64,000 bases of DNA from Angiostrongylus vasorum (lineage: Eukaryota > Nematoda > Chromadorea > Rhabditida > Metastrongylidae): NCBI GenBank assembly GCA_018806985.1, contig JADANN010000359.1, positions 930,001 to 994,000 of the forward strand. The letters run 5' to 3'. The first letter of the stretch is position 1; the number at the start of each line of letters is the position of its first letter. Below, one piece after another: positions 12,701-24,195 of the stretch. The position numbers and the translations under genes are program-made. The notes under the pieces are model-generated. The model searched no databases. It was given only the letters and a program-made list of their open reading frames with translations, and had not been told where the DNA came from.

Positions 12701-15700
12701 AAGAACATCTATTTCATCAGCAGACATCTGCATTATAATTATATCCAAGGAAACGTGAGAAACAATGATTTTCACAACTTCATTTTATTGAAAACGTTTA
12801 CGTAACCAGTCAGTATTCCATAAGTTCGACTTTTTCCGAAACAAAGAGTGTTCAGGGATGCTCTCATCACGAGCGCCATCAATTGCGGAACCAGTTTTCT
12901 ATCAGGGTTCGTGATTTTTTTCGGTAAGTTGCAACGTAATTGTTTTTTGCCTTTTCCTAAGTCCCAATCCTAGCGTTGAATCCTCGACGATGATTCTATA
13001 AAACGTCTCTATAGATTTTAACGCAGTTGGTGCAAAGTGCTGCAATCTCACCCCCACTATGGTATGACCTCATGTCGTTGAGTACGGAAATTTCTTAAAG
13101 TCGGTGGTGAACAAAAGGGTTTTTTAACCGTTAGCTTTCTACTCGGATCGTTTGTTAAACTTCTCAGTCAACATTCATGGTTAGACTAGTAGTGACTACC
13201 ATTTACTACCTCGTGTTTCAAGCAACGTTTCTTGTCAAATATCTCAAATCGTATTTCTTTGAGAGCGCCTCGTAATTTCCGCCAGACGTATAATCATAAA
13301 GTACTCGATGGGGGTTCTGACCATAAGGTAAATGGATTGTACCAAGATCTCTACCTAAACCTTTCCATATTTAGAGAATCTGACTCTGTCCTCAGATTTT
13401 AGCAGTGTTTCTGTGCTCATCGCTCCATGTATTACCACATTGAGAACCCATTTTGTATCGAAAGAATAAGACCTTTCATCATTACTATTTACCTTTAAAG
13501 TTTTGTTTACTAGGTTTCACGGTAGTATTCCCGGTGTTGACAATGTAGGTTAAAGGTGCCTTGCGACATACAAACCATGCAACCACCCTTCCTGGGTTAA
13601 ATAAGCGTTCTACCCTTCCGTGTTAGTTAGCAAATAGGTACCAGACAGGACTGGGAGAATAAAGACATTGGCTCAATATATCTGCACGCCTTTAAATGTT
13701 GTTGTATGCATACAAATGTACATTCAATCGTTTCCACAATGCTCAATTATCCATCCTTACTTTCGGCGAGGAGTTATTTCAAGAAATGCCTGCTAGGGTG
13801 CCAGCGTTGAGCACATATGCTCATCAAAAGCCCTTTGGGCCTTCCAGATCACATTAGAGCGTTTTTTGTGATCCATCCAGAAACGCTTATTTTGTATTTG
13901 GTCTCCAGTCATTTAATTGCATGAATCTCACCCAACTGTTGCACAGTACATAATCCCTGGCCAAACGGGACTACTCATGCATATATAATATAGGATGATA
14001 TGTACACGGAAGGCATAAGTTCTTCCGGTGCACCAGCGACTAAGAAATCGTCATCTGTGCCCAAACAAGAAGGTGATCTACTTTAGTTCTCAAGTGCAGA
14101 TAAACTAATTCGAGATGTCTCACTTGAAAGAATTCGATGATTTGTTTCACTTCTGTGTGCCGCTAGATATTAGACCTTCTCCCTTATTACCAGTTCACCG
14201 TAAGGACATATGTTTTCCACACAGGAGTCGAATACCAAGACATGAGAGTCGTGAAATGTGGTCAACTAAAACAAATTAGGTGCTTTGCCGCAGCGGTGTT
14301 ATCTGCGAAGGTTTTAAAAGCTCTAATATAACGAAAGTCGACATTACGTTACAGGTACTAGGGTATATGTCGTGTAAAAGTGGTAAGGCAATCGATGCTG
14401 TGGCTCAAGAGGGACCTGGCTTGGTGTTCGTCGTCTATCCAGAAGCACTGGCAACAATGCCTTGGGCTCCAGGATGGTCTGTTCTCTTCTTCCTTATGCT
14501 GATGACACTTGGTCTTGACAGCTCAGTGAGTTTTAAGCACCTTTTAGTCCGATATTTTGAGCCACGAATATAGATGGGGAGCGCAACAACAATTACTTTC
14601 CCTGAACGACTTCTCGAAATTTAAAATATATCGTGGCAAAAGAAAACTTTATGGTAGGGTAGAATTTCATGGAATTCTAAAGAACAGTATTCCCTTAATA
14701 GTGCAGTAAATTCAACAGAACAAACCCTTCAGAAACCAAAAAGTTTAGTTTGGTGGGTCAGAGGCGATCATTACGGCCTTGTCAGATGAGTATCCGATCA
14801 TCAAACACAATCGTAAGGTGTTCATAGCGTGTCTCTTCTCCTTCTATATGCTCGTCGGCCTTTCTATATGCACTAAGGTAAACCATTACAGTATATTTTT
14901 TTCTATTTATCAATATTTCCAGCTAATCTTACAAGAAAGATGAGATAGGCAAAATCACTGAAAATTCAATAAAACTGAGGCGAAAAAAAACAAGGATATT
15001 AGTATTAAAAAAGGAGATCTGGAAAAAAATATAGGGGGACTCACCGATCAATTTGAGTTAAACAATTCCCGAGTGACAATATCTCTGTCCTCTTGGATTT
15101 TGGAGAATACTAGCCCCTATAGGGTTCCAGTGAATCTTTGGAGGCCAATAATAAACATACAAGTATTCGGGAAATGAATAAAAAAATCAAAGGCTTTCTT
15201 GAAGCGCACATGTTAAGAAATGAATGAATAATTAATTGGGTACATTGCTGAATCATGTCTGATGACATCTATCACGTTGTCAGTTTATTTCCGATGTCCC
15301 AGATGTTTTATCTTTAAAATTATAGCAGAAATTGAGACTAAGAAAGGGCACTGCTCTGCGCTGACCGGATAATGCGCCTTGAATTCGATTTCATGAAGCT
15401 TTATATAGGTTTAACGCATTTCTAACTTCTACAATGACATGGAGGTGGCTTATCGATGCAACAAGTTTCTCCCCAACACGTGTTTTATCCTCTTAAATTA
15501 GTTTGCCACCACCTTGCACAATCCAGAGAGTGAGGGCTTTGTGAATGCTGAACGCGGGTGCGAAATCGAACTAAGGATAGATTTAGTGTATCATGCAAGG
15601 CACTTCTAACCACTGCGGTGTACTGGTCCCACAGAAACTAATAGTAGATATTTAAGACTAGAAAATAAAATTGTAACGTGCTGAAACAAATATTGTAATA

Positions 15701-17538
15701 TTGGTTATAAAACTAACTTAAATGTGCTAAGATTTCACTATCCTTGAACCCTGCAACTTAGATACTAAGCGGTCTGTGACCATATGAATTCTATGCGATC
15801 CATAATATGCGAATAGTGTGAATGAAACAGACGAGTCCAATGTGAACTAAATGGAATTCTAGTGTTTTAGAGCTTGCAAATTGATCTTTTTTCGTTTCTT
15901 TTTCGTCGAAGCTCATATTCCGAATAGAAAAATGATTGGGGAAGTGGTATTTAGTGCAACATGACGCGATGATTTCCTAAAGTGTGTCGTTGATGTTTGT
16001 GATCAAAAGGCTTACAGCTGCTAAGCAACAGCTACTGAGTGGCCTTTCCTCTCACAATGCGCTATATATCGTCGTACGTAATCAATTTCCAGGGAGGCAT
16101 TCTGGTTATGGAATGGTTGATCGTGTATGGCACGACGTGGGGTCTTCTAATCGCAGTCTTCTGCGAAGTGATGGTCGTTTCGTACATATATGGAATTCGT
16201 CAGTTTGTATGCGATCTAGACGAAATGCTGAGATTCAAGCCGGGCATATATTGGAGAATTTGTTGGATGATTCTGGCTCCGGCGTTCCTATTGGTACGTT
16301 CATCGTTCTTACATTTTTTTACCAGTGTTTGCTAATACTGAATTGGAGCACATGATAAAATACACGTTAAAAAAATAAAAAATAGAGCTCTTGGCGTTGA
16401 TCAATCCCTGAGGGATGCGCCATTTCGACTTCATCAAATATCGTTGGAGGTGATTGAATGCATATGTGGCCTTTACAATGACTCGCGGTGGCCTACCGAT
16501 GCATCGAGCCAATGCTGCTATCCTCCCAGACAACTCTAGCACCAATTTATCGACCCCGGAGGGGATGGAAGGTTTGGTAGGCCATGAGCGCTGGGATCGA
16601 CTCCACGTATTTGTCCTAGTGGCGCCCTCCAACCAGTGCGCCACACGCGCCATTTTACACGTTAACAAAGTTAATAAAGTCCAGAAACGCCGCAATGCCC
16701 AATTCAAGCGGTAATTTGAACGTTTTTTTAAAACTTATCGCTGACATTAGACATCACGCAGCTCTCAGCAGAAGAATCCAGGTGAACTTGGCATGGTTCC
16801 GAACGATTCTTCATCAGTAAAGCTGTGTCGGTCATTTTGTGTTATGTATACCCGATTACCAAAATGAGTTTCTGTGCCCGAGAATAGCTATGCGTCTACA
16901 ATTGCGCGTTCATCGTTGCGGTTCCACACATTGTACCATTGAAAGCGATGCCTAATTCTTATTCTCCAAGCACTTTCGCGATGATGCGCGTTGATATCGA
17001 TGCACACTCCCTTCATTGGCCTGTTTGCCGCGTTTTGCAGTCAATCGATAGTGTGTCCAGCATAGGTGTTGTGATAAGCGTTGGTCGAGAAAAAGGAAAA
17101 TACACAGGAAACATCTTTTCAAACGAGATCATCGTCTGGTATTTTGGCAAATAATTGAATGCTATTTGCTTCCAATCACTGCAATGAATCCCAGCCGCAT
17201 AGAGCGGAAAGATATTAAGAGGGAATGAACTCACCTTAGGCTGAAAAAATACTTCCAATTCCTGACAGCAGTGTGCTTTTGTGATGGACCACAGTAGCAC
17301 TGCCCTTCTAAGCGATAGAACAAAGTCTTCTCTATAATTCTGTCTTGTTTTCAACTCCTCAACTCCTCTAGTTATCGAAAAATTATCGTCTTTTGTCGAA
17401 CAAGTAGCATATCCGTAACGGCCAAGGATTGGACATCTTCCAAAACGACCACCAGGGCAAAGCCAGGCTTCAAGATTTCTGAGCCCTATACTGTTGTGAA
17501 ATTGATGAAGCCACCAACAACATATGGAAGGATGTTCG

Positions 17539-17601
<63 letters not shown>

Positions 17602-18831
17602 GTATATATATAAAGGACAAAGCTCTCGGCGTTGATCAATCCCCTGAGTGGTGCACCATGCATTCGACTTCGTTAAACATTTTTGGAAATGACTGGATGC
17701 ATATCTAGCCTTTACAATAACTCTCGGTGGCCTACCGATGTATCGAGACAGTCCTGCTACCTTCCCAGGCGTCTGATACCAATTTGCTAACCACGGAGAG
17801 ATGGAAGGTTTGGTGAGCCATGGGCGCAAGGATCGACCCCATGTATACTGCAGGGCGCCTCCGACCACCGCGCCAAGCGGCCCCTGTCTATAATATATAT
17901 GTATATATATGTAAAGGACAAAGCTCTCGGCGTTGATCAATATCTGAGGGATAAGCCACGCCACGCATTTATTTCAATATACATATATATACACAGTGGT
18001 CATGAAGCCCCTACATTTGATATCAACCGCTAGAGTCGCAGAAAAGTCTTACATGAATGTGGAAACCGTACGACGTTATGAAAATATGGAGAGTATTCTC
18101 TGTAGTGGAGCTCTTCAATCGATTTCATGCTATTTTACGAGTGTTACCTTTCTTTAGATGATGATTTTGTCATCATTCATTCACTATCAACCGTTAACCT
18201 ATCAAGACTATAAGTTCTCACCGGTCGCCAATCTTCTTGGCATCTTCTTCGCTCTATCAGCCGCATCGGCCATACCACTCGTTGCTCTCTACAAGCTATT
18301 CAACGCTAAGGGAAATACATTAAAAGAGGTATGTGGAAGTTTTTTTCCGATTATCATGAGAAAATCAGACCACGTTTGCTATTTACGATTTGAAGCTTGA
18401 ACCCCGAAAAAAAAAGGAAACTGAGTAGTTGATGAGATGCAACAGCCTTTCACGACTCTCATGAAGGAGTGTTCATATCACGACAATGTGCTTCAATTCG
18501 TCCTTGTTCTTTTTGTGCTTCTTTTTATTCTTTAGGAAGACAAGCCAACATGTGGCGAATAACTGATTTTTTATATGGCTTTTTCCAATGTTTTAAAGTC
18601 CTTCTTCTGTTCCACACATCGCGTTAAAAAATTTCATTCGCTAAGAAAAACGAATACAGCCCAATTATTTTGGAAATCATAGTGGGTGGTTTAAATTGGC
18701 AACTTGTCCTGGACTTAAACGGTAAGATTTTTCAGAAGTTCAAACAGACACTCATGCCATATCGCTGCAGACCGTCACAGAATGAGTATGTCCCTATCGA
18801 CGGAGTCCACGCATTGGACGTCCTTCTGTGA
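740..18831 (+). CDS. dat-1: Sodium-dependent dopamine transporter (SLC6, DAT-1-like)
   Basis: Plasma-membrane Na+/Cl- coupled monoamine re-uptake carrier. Exons read by eye: about 740-843, 3553-3640, 4986-5120, 5632-5791, 6899-6979, 8078-8171, 8689-8757, 11443-11568, 12440-12552, 12856-12923, 14355-14525, 14749-14877, 16093-16293, 18158-18328, 18736-18831 (TGA). All have GT-AG borders and phases agree except after 12923. About 600 residues, close to the family's usual 615. TM1 reads [19 protein letters not shown]; its Asp (3589-3591) is the amine-binding residue conserved in monoamine carriers. Exons 3-4 give [14 protein letters not shown] and [18 protein letters not shown]. The large extracellular loop has the Cys pair of [12 protein letters not shown] and ends [16 protein letters not shown]. 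Later exons contain [19 protein letters not shown] and [16 protein letters not shown]-1 rather than the serotonin carrier MOD-5 is a judgement from remembered family sequence. The first exon (ending RETWSSK) probably has more 5' coding sequence upstream. One extra T in exon 10 is discussed in findings. Confidence 0.85.
3945..4500 (+). repeat. Foldback/MITE-like element carrying GACGTCGAAACGTTAG motif, two adjacent copies
   Basis: Two similar units lie side by side in dat-1 intron 2 (3945-4110 and about 4330-4500). Each has a core ending GAAGACGTCGAAAC, then TTTATCAACCTCGTGTAAGC, then an AGGAAAGTCGGTTTTGAAAT terminus. The intervening 4115-4330 segment matches the middle part of a longer foldback copy at 53060-53640. 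Family members also occur at 8935-9290, 46440-46600 and 62505-62660. No coding capacity was seen. Confidence 0.6.
4536..4780. repeat. Palindromic foldback MITE-like element
   Basis: The left arm (about 4536-4615) and right arm (about 4695-4778) are near-perfect inverted repeats of about 80 bp. Both carry GAGCAAACACGAGGTGTTAC in opposite orientation and a TTCCGTTAAAGC/GCTTTAACGGAA pair. The centre carries a CTGANGA..GCCGAAA-like motif. A second family member, split by a nested insertion, sits at 61700-62225. Confidence 0.65.
8231..8345 (-). repeat. Diverged partial tRNA-derived SINE
   Basis: Tail and body of the 270-bp SINE family: TCGGCGTTGATAATCC followed by a diverged GAGGTGATTGAATGCAT block. 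The tRNA-like head is not recognisable. Lies in a dat-1 intron. Confidence 0.5.
8935..9290 (-). repeat. Foldback/MITE-like element with hammerhead-like core motif
   Basis: Reverse-oriented copy of the 3945-4500 family in a dat-1 intron. It contains TTACACGAGGTTGATAGAAA, then CGTTTCGACGTCTTCG, and at its far end CCAACCTCGTGTAAGTTC in the opposite sense, so it is itself a loose foldback. On the minus strand, 9016-8983 reads CTGATGA, a GAC/GTC hairpin, then GAAACG. Confidence 0.55.
10140..10208 (-). tRNA. tRNA-like sequence (Phe-GAA-like), probably a pseudogene or SINE head
   Basis: On the minus strand this 69-nt stretch has a perfect 7-bp acceptor-like pairing (ACTTCAG with CTGAAGT) and an A-box-like TGGTGTAGTGG. 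A hairpin CCC-TCGAAAA-GGG would put GAA in the anticodon position, and the B box GGTTCGAACCC is perfect. Against a functional tRNA: the base before the anticodon is C rather than the near-invariant T, the T stem has a mismatch, and the D stem is weak. It lies in a dat-1 intron, antisense, beside repeat fragments. A tRNA pseudogene or tRNA-derived retroposon head is likelier than a working gene. Confidence 0.45.
10212..10330 (+). repeat. Fragment of foldback family F280
   Basis: Contains the family end block AGCAATCACCC...CATTGAACCCAGATAAGCTGA that also occurs at 38590-38680 and, inverted, at 32290-32345 and 38960-39030. Degenerate and partial. Confidence 0.5.
10395..11036 (-). mobile_element. 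RTE-type LINE reverse transcriptase fragment
   Basis: On the minus strand translation gives the RTE-type block [18 protein letters not shown] near 11036 and a [13 protein letters not shown] block near 10680. Both match the intact-looking fragment at 24.9-26.1 kb in this window. Frames shift and stops occur, so it is a dead remnant, inserted antisense in the dat-1 intron between exons 7 and 8. Confidence 0.65.
16385..16650 (-). mobile_element. tRNA-derived SINE, near full length
   Basis: Full-length-type copy. Read on the minus strand it starts with a GGCGCGTGTGGCGCACTGGT head and ends with GATCAACGCCAAGAGCTCTA. It sits in the last part of dat-1, 90 bp downstream of exon 13, in antisense orientation. 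Confidence 0.75.
17543..17602. repeat. (AT)n microsatellite
   Basis: About 58 bp of TATATA repeat directly abutting the tail end of the SINE at 17612. A shorter imperfect TA run follows the next SINE fragment at 17888-17910. Confidence 0.95.
17612..17884 (-). mobile_element. tRNA-derived SINE, near full length
   Basis: Copy with tail AAAGGACAAAGCTCTCGGCG at its left edge and tRNA-like head at the right (CCACCGCGCCAAGCGGCC on the plus strand). It is followed at 17912-17965 by a second, tail-only copy with the same left edge, so two insertions are stacked in one dat-1 intron. Confidence 0.75.
17912..17970 (-). mobile_element. SINE tail fragment
   Basis: Repeats the family tail AAAGGACAAAGCTCTCGGCG, but only about 55 bp are present before sequence breaks into an unrelated TA-rich run. 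No head. Confidence 0.6.
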
Positions 18832-19499
18832 AAAGCGTGTGTTCTGGTCTCAAAAATACGAAGAAGACTCGTTTGCAAGTGTGAAGATGTCTAAAGATTA
18901 GAGTTCTGAAGAAAATCCTTCCAATTTGTTCTGATCAATCGATTTGATTACTGTCTGAAACTGCGATGACCGAACGTGTTTGTTCTTGAAGTAGTCTGAC
19001 GTTTTTGTAAAAAAAAAAATTTAAGAAGATCATGCGCATTCACTGCTTTCATTTCTCTTCCTCTTCTTTTAAATGGATACGTTATCGATGGCCTCTGCTG
19101 TTTACTTTTGATGTTTTGTACGACACGTTTCGCTGTTTTGGTCGATACATTGCTGCTTTGGATTGAATTCTATGCGATGATCTCTCCGCAATGTTCTCAT
19201 CTAGATATCTTCAATTTTTGTGATTTAACTTTGTAAAGATGCAATAAAGATTGTCGCTATATGAAGTTTAGAGAAGTCAAGGCTGTAATGGCGTGCTTTG
19301 TTAATAAATTTTCCGCTTTGAAAGTATCTTTGTGTGCTCTCTTGTCCGCACGTCAGTTTGTAGTCATACATCAGTACATACATGCAGTTATTACATGCCG
19401 TCAGCATTTGCTGCTTAGGGGTGTCTTCGTTGCAGTTGTTCTACGTGGTGTAGGCAGAAATTAGTAAAAAAACTATATGTTTACTAGGTTTTTACGAAA

Positions 19500-20359
19500 A
19501 TGGGGAACATAATCGCCAGTTTGAGGAGGAAAGTGGAGCAGCAATTCGATTCTCTTTCTCAGAAGACGGAAGTCTTTAGCGATCACGTAGAAAGGACAGC
19601 TGAAGTTACTAACAGGTTCGTGTTATTGCCACTTTTCTTCTGCAGATTTTGAACAGCTGGCCACAAGAATGATTTCATCGCAGCTTACCATGCCAGCATT
19701 TTCTCTGACATCGTCATTTATTGGGCATGTGTGGATTGTGAAGCCGACAGTAGAAAAGCGGTTGTGTTTCATCTGATTTACTTCTGTGAATGTCTCATGT
19801 TTCTCAGATCTCCGCATTTAACACAGCTGCTCTATCAATCCTATCTTTCTTGGTTGGCTAGTAAACTTTATAGCCAGGACGGACGGTAGCCAATGCTTTT
19901 TACAACTGGTAGATCAACCAGAAACGTTAGACAGTCCCACTCATAACAGCACTGCTCTGAGGAAGGCGAAATCGCCGAAACGTTAGATAGAATAAAGTGG
20001 GTCGCAGAACAGCGCTTCTTCATTAGGGCGACCTCAATTCTTTGTGGAAAAGAAACTGCCTGTAGTTTTTTTGGATTTTTACCATACCGCTGTTTCTTCT
20101 ATTATTCAGCTAGTTCTACTAAGTTTTCAGCTTCAAATTTCTTCGAGTAAGGTGTGCAGCGAATTTGCCATGTGGTAATATTTCAGGCATTGTAGTTATC
20201 AATTTAAGCGTCTAAACAGCTTAAAAGGATTGTTCTGCTAGAAACTGTAGAAGAGAGAGGAATATTCAAGGCTTGCGAAACGACTTCCCCTTCTCTTTTT
20301 ATTCTAATTCCAATTTGAAAATAGTTGGAGGTTGCCAAAGAAATTCTAGATAAATATGG
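19500..20359 (+). CDS. Candidate partial gene, Lunapark-like (tentative)
   Basis: Two short exon-like stretches on the plus strand. 19500-19617 begins MGNIIASLRRKVEQQFDSL and ends at an AG|GT donor. 20326-20359 encodes LEVAKEILDKYG between a TAG acceptor and a GT donor. An MGN-type myristoylatable start, an amphipathic helix and a later KEILDRY-like helix is the layout recalled for nematode Lunapark (LNP-1), an ER three-way-junction protein. The two transmembrane exons expected between them were not found, and no 3' exons are visible before the repeat at 20405. It could be a pseudogene, a fragment, or chance. Confidence 0.25.
19957..19986 (+). other. Hammerhead-core-like motif
   Basis: Reads CTGAGGA, one A, a perfect GGCG-AAAT-CGCC hairpin, then GAAACG. 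This resembles the hammerhead ribozyme core CUGANGA / stem II / GAAA but has one extra A before stem II. Stems I and III could not be shown by eye. Several MITE-like repeats in the window carry the same layout. Confidence 0.35.
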
Positions 20360-20404
20360 TAGGAAACTGTAAAAAATGGAATACGTCCTTGCAAGGCTAT
20401 GACA

Positions 20405-20650
20405 CTTGACACTTGAACGGCCCGTCCTCACTGGTTGTGCGGCCCCCCAGCATAATCGCCATTTATCGGAGATTTGCTGGTTAAGCCATTGTGGTTCCCT
20501 GGGATCCCGAGGTCAGCCTGGCCAAAGTCTGCCCCAGGTCTTCACCACCACGGGCAGTCGCAGCCCTTGTGGATCAGAGGGAGATTTGCCACCATGCGAC
20601 ATTGATACCAAGACGGTGGCGGATACTGGTATTGGTTGGCAAAGCTATAC
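20405..20650 (-). repeat. R400 retroposon-like repeat, partial
   Basis: Taking the strand that ends in the CAAGTGTCAAGTGTCA tandem tail as sense, this copy runs right to left. It shares with other R400 copies the blocks CCTGGTATTGG-like, GACGGTGGCGGAT, GGATCAGAGGGAGATTTG and GGTCAGCCTGGCCAAAGTCT. The 5' third is absent. Confidence 0.7.
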
Positions 20651-21034
20651 GGTAAGCAACACTGTGATCCCATAGCTTCCATTTCAACGTCATTCTAAGG
20701 CAAGCATTTGTGTTCAGGTCGACATAAAAAAATCAGCGACTAATCAGCCGCTTTCTTCGAAGACACCACTTACAAAAAAATTCTAACAATGTTTCGATTG
20801 CGGTACTGTGAAGATGAAATCTACTCCATAACCAATTTGTTTTATTTCGGGCATGGTATGTTGGGACAGGTTATTGTTCACTATAAAATCTTCAATGTTT
20901 CCACTTTCCTTCTGTTCGCTCTCAGTGATGAGTGCATCGAAAGTGAAGTTGAAATCGTCTATTGCCAACATGGTTCATACCGACACTATCCGACTCCGGC
21001 AAATAATTCCTCTCTATCCTTCAAGGTGTCTGTT

Positions 21035-21152
21035 TTGAGTCGTAGGGAGTCGACGAGTGCAGGTGCACGACGAATGCGGGTGCACGACGAATGCGGACGA
21101 CGAATGCGGACGACGAATGCGGACGACGAAGGCGAAGACGAATGCGATATAT

Positions 21153-21201
<49 letters not shown>

Positions 21202-23690
21202 AAGCCGGAAATAAATGAAAATAAGTAAAAATTAGTAAAAATAATTACAAAAGAAACTGAAAAAAAAACAAGTTCAAAACAATTACAAAAAGTTACAAAT
21301 GAGCAGAAAGTAGATAAAAAATAAATAATAGATATAAAAATAGACAGAAGAACAAAGAAAAAATAAACAAACAAACACAAACAAAAAAATAAAGATAAAC
21401 GAACGGACCACGCATTCGTCTTCCGTCCGCATTCGTCATCCGACCGTATTTGTCGTCCGCATTCGTCGTCGCTTTCATCTTCTGCACTCGTCGCCCGTCC
21501 GACTTGTCGTGCAACCGCACTCATCGACCGTCCACATTCGTCGTTCGCATTCGTCGTCCGTCCGCACTTGTCGTTGACCACATTCGTCGTCCGTCCGCAC
21601 GTCGTTCCGCACTTGTCGTGTGACCGCATTCGTCGTCCGTCCGCACTTGTCGTTGAGCACATTCGTCGTCCGTCCGCACTTGTCGTGCAACCGCACGCGT
21701 CGCCGCTCTGCATTCATCGACCGTCCGCTTTCGTCCTCCACATTCGTCGTCCGCATTCGTCGTCCGTCCGCACTTGTCGTGTGACCGCACTCGTCGTCCG
21801 CATTCGTCGTCCGTCCGCACTTGTCGTGCGACTGCAATCGTGGCCGGTTTGCACTCATCGACTGTGCGCTTTCGTCGTCGCCTTCGTCGTCCGCATTTGC
21901 CGTCGTTCGGCGTTCGTCGTCGAACATGAGCAAGAAAACGAGACAAGAACAACAGCAAGGACAAGAACAAAATAAGAAAGAAAATAAGAACAACAGGAAG
22001 AACAAGAACTAGAAAACAAGAGCTATAAGAAGAAAACAGGAGCTTCAAGAAGACAAACGAAACAAGCACAACAACAAGAAAAGAAGAACAAGAGCAAGAA
22101 CAAGAGCAAGAACGTGAATAAGAACACACACAAGAAAACAAGAGTATGAACATTAAACCAACAGAAAGAAGAATAACAGGAAAATAAGAGCAAGAAGAAG
22201 AAAAAAACAGCAAGCAGAAGAAAAACGAAGTAAGAATAACAACAACAAAAAGAAGAACGAGACAAGAACAAGGTCAAAAAAACAATAACAAGAACAGGAA
22301 AACAAGAGCAAGCCAGAACAAAAAAAAAGAAAAAGAAAAAAGAACAAGAACAAGGACTTCTACCGCTTAAGCCTGCATAATAGTTCATCCAATGAGGCGT
22401 TCTTCAGTTTAAAACGTTTTTTTTACTGTAACATGCCCCTAGCCCTCGAAGAATTTTTTTAGTGGACCATTCAGCTATGATAAGTATGGTAGAAATGGCT
22501 CGTGCGATCGGATGCGCTGTGGTTCATCCGAGTGGTTGATTCAGAACAAATATGTAAATTATAAACGATATAGAAAAGATGCAAAACTACAAAAATAAAA
22601 CAACGTCATATAGTAAAGACAGAATAACAAAATAAATAAAATGACGAATTAATAAATAATATAACGATAATAACAAAAAAATGACGAATCAGCCATTATC
22701 AGTCGTAAACGACACAAAGGTATTCCAACTAAAAATTGGAAATAAACAATAAAAAATAAATAAGCAATTTGAATAACAGTACAACAAATAAAAAAGTGTG
22801 ATAACATAACAAATAAATAAAAAATAGACAAATAAAAAACACACAGTAACAATAATACAATAAACAACACTAAAATGACGATAAAATAAATAAATGAGGA
22901 GAAACAAATAGAAGATGAACTTGATAATATAATAAATGAAATTACTATAATAGTAAAGTAAATAGGCGACAATATATAAAAATAGGCAAAAATAAACAAA
23001 ACATATAAAGTAAATAAAAACAAACAAAAATAAAGAAAAACGAAAAAAAATTGAAAACAAATACCAAAAACGAAAAAAACCAAAAGAAACAAACAAACAA
23101 AACCACAAAAAAAACAGAACACACACCCGCACATACATACATCACCCACACACATACTCCGTCCACATACACCTCACACCCTCCTACACATACGGTAAAC
23201 AAAACAAACCCCTCACACACTCCTACACACACAAACCCACCGTACACCCCACACACACTTCCCCCCAGACACACACACCCCCACACACATACATCTCACA
23301 CACACTCTCACAAAAAATAAATCAAAAATAAATGATATACAACTTAAAATGAAGAAAAAATATTTAAAACAGACTACAGTTGAATAAAAATCATTTATTT
23401 TTAGTACTCTGTAATTCATTTTCAGTTTGTGCTTAATTAATTTCACTCTATTTTTAATTTGTTTTCAATTTATTTTTTCACTTATTTTTAATTATTTTAA
23501 GTTTTTGTTTTTTGGTAATTTTTAATTTATTTTAATTTGCTTTCCATTTATTTTTATTTATTTCTATTTACTTTTTAATTATGTCTAACTGCTTTTAATT
23601 TATTTTTATCCAGCTTTTTTCAAACTAAAAAAAACTCAAAAAAACTTAAACTAAAAAACTAAAGAAGACGAAACTAAAACAAAAGACTGA
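21035..23690. repeat. 2.6-kb low-complexity block (minisatellite, AT, A-rich, CA-rich, T-rich)
   Basis: Order along the plus strand: 21045-21150 tandem GACGAATGCG units; 21157-21200 (AT)n; 21230-21400 A-rich AAAC/AAAT; 21410-21930 minisatellite of CGTCCGCACTTGTCGT / CGCATTCGTCGTC units, the inverse of the first array; 21940-22360 AAGAACAAG purine repeats; 22550-23120 A-rich; 23120-23310 ACACAC-rich; 23440-23640 T-rich TTTATTTTTAATT. Long apparent ORFs here (rich in TTNADDECG on the minus strand) are repeat translations, not genes. Confidence 0.85.
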
Positions 23691-23899
23691 AAACCTAAAC
23701 TTATATTATCATCGTATTTTTGATTCCGTGCCAGTGGCAGTTTACCGGGAAGCCATCCTAGTTCCTCTTCTGCACATGAAGTCCTTTCGTACATGGTGTG
23801 TGCATCACAGAAATTCTCTCTGAAATAAACCAACTCACCCATAAATTTACACTGCGTCGACGATCAAAAAATCAAAGATGCCGTTCTGTACGCCAAAAA

Positions 23900-24195
23900 A
23901 TCGAAGATAAGGTGGGCTTGACACGTAATGCGTATGAGTGACAACCAATGGACAGGAGCCGTTAGTGATTGGATTCCTCGGGATGTCAAACGTACTGCAG
24001 GAAGACCACCGACCCGATGGTCAGAGTTATTCGCGAAGAGCCTAGAAGAAATATATGATGCTCGACGAATGCCTAGAACGAGCAGAACGCACTGGGCTAC
24101 TCTTGCACGCGACAGGGGAAAAATGGAAGATTTACTGGCGCGCGCTCGAGTCACCCGACGATTAACGGGACTACAAGTGATACAGGTGATACCGA
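23900..24195 (+). mobile_element. RTE-type LINE 3' end fragment
   Basis: Translation gives MRMSDNQWTGAVSDWIPRDV followed by GRPPTRWSELFAKSLEE and RTHWATLARDRGKMEDLLA, the characteristic C-terminal end of RTE-type LINE ORFs. The DNA ends in CAAGTGATACAGGTGATAC, a short direct repeat expected of RTE 3' tails, and a SINE head follows immediately. Confidence 0.75.

Noticed and set aside
16309..16707. 132-codon minus-strand frame overlapping dat-1
   Set aside because: It is the SINE copy read through its tRNA-like head and body.
17013..17964. 216- and 164-codon minus-strand frames with long IYIYIY runs
   Set aside because: They translate the (AT)n microsatellite and the SINE copies in a dat-1 intron.
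21410..21930. CRISPR-like regular repeats
   Set aside because: Units are contiguous and variable with no unique spacers; it is a eukaryotic minisatellite.
21021..22213. Several long minus-strand reading frames (up to 230 codons) full of TTNADDECGR-type repeats
   Set aside because: They are translations of a short-unit minisatellite and of purine-rich simple repeats; several frames and both strands are open at once, with no family match.
22649..23320. Hydrophobic 113-168 codon frames resembling membrane proteins
   Set aside because: They come from A-rich/CA-rich low-complexity DNA read on the minus strand (Phe/Leu/Tyr runs); not genes.
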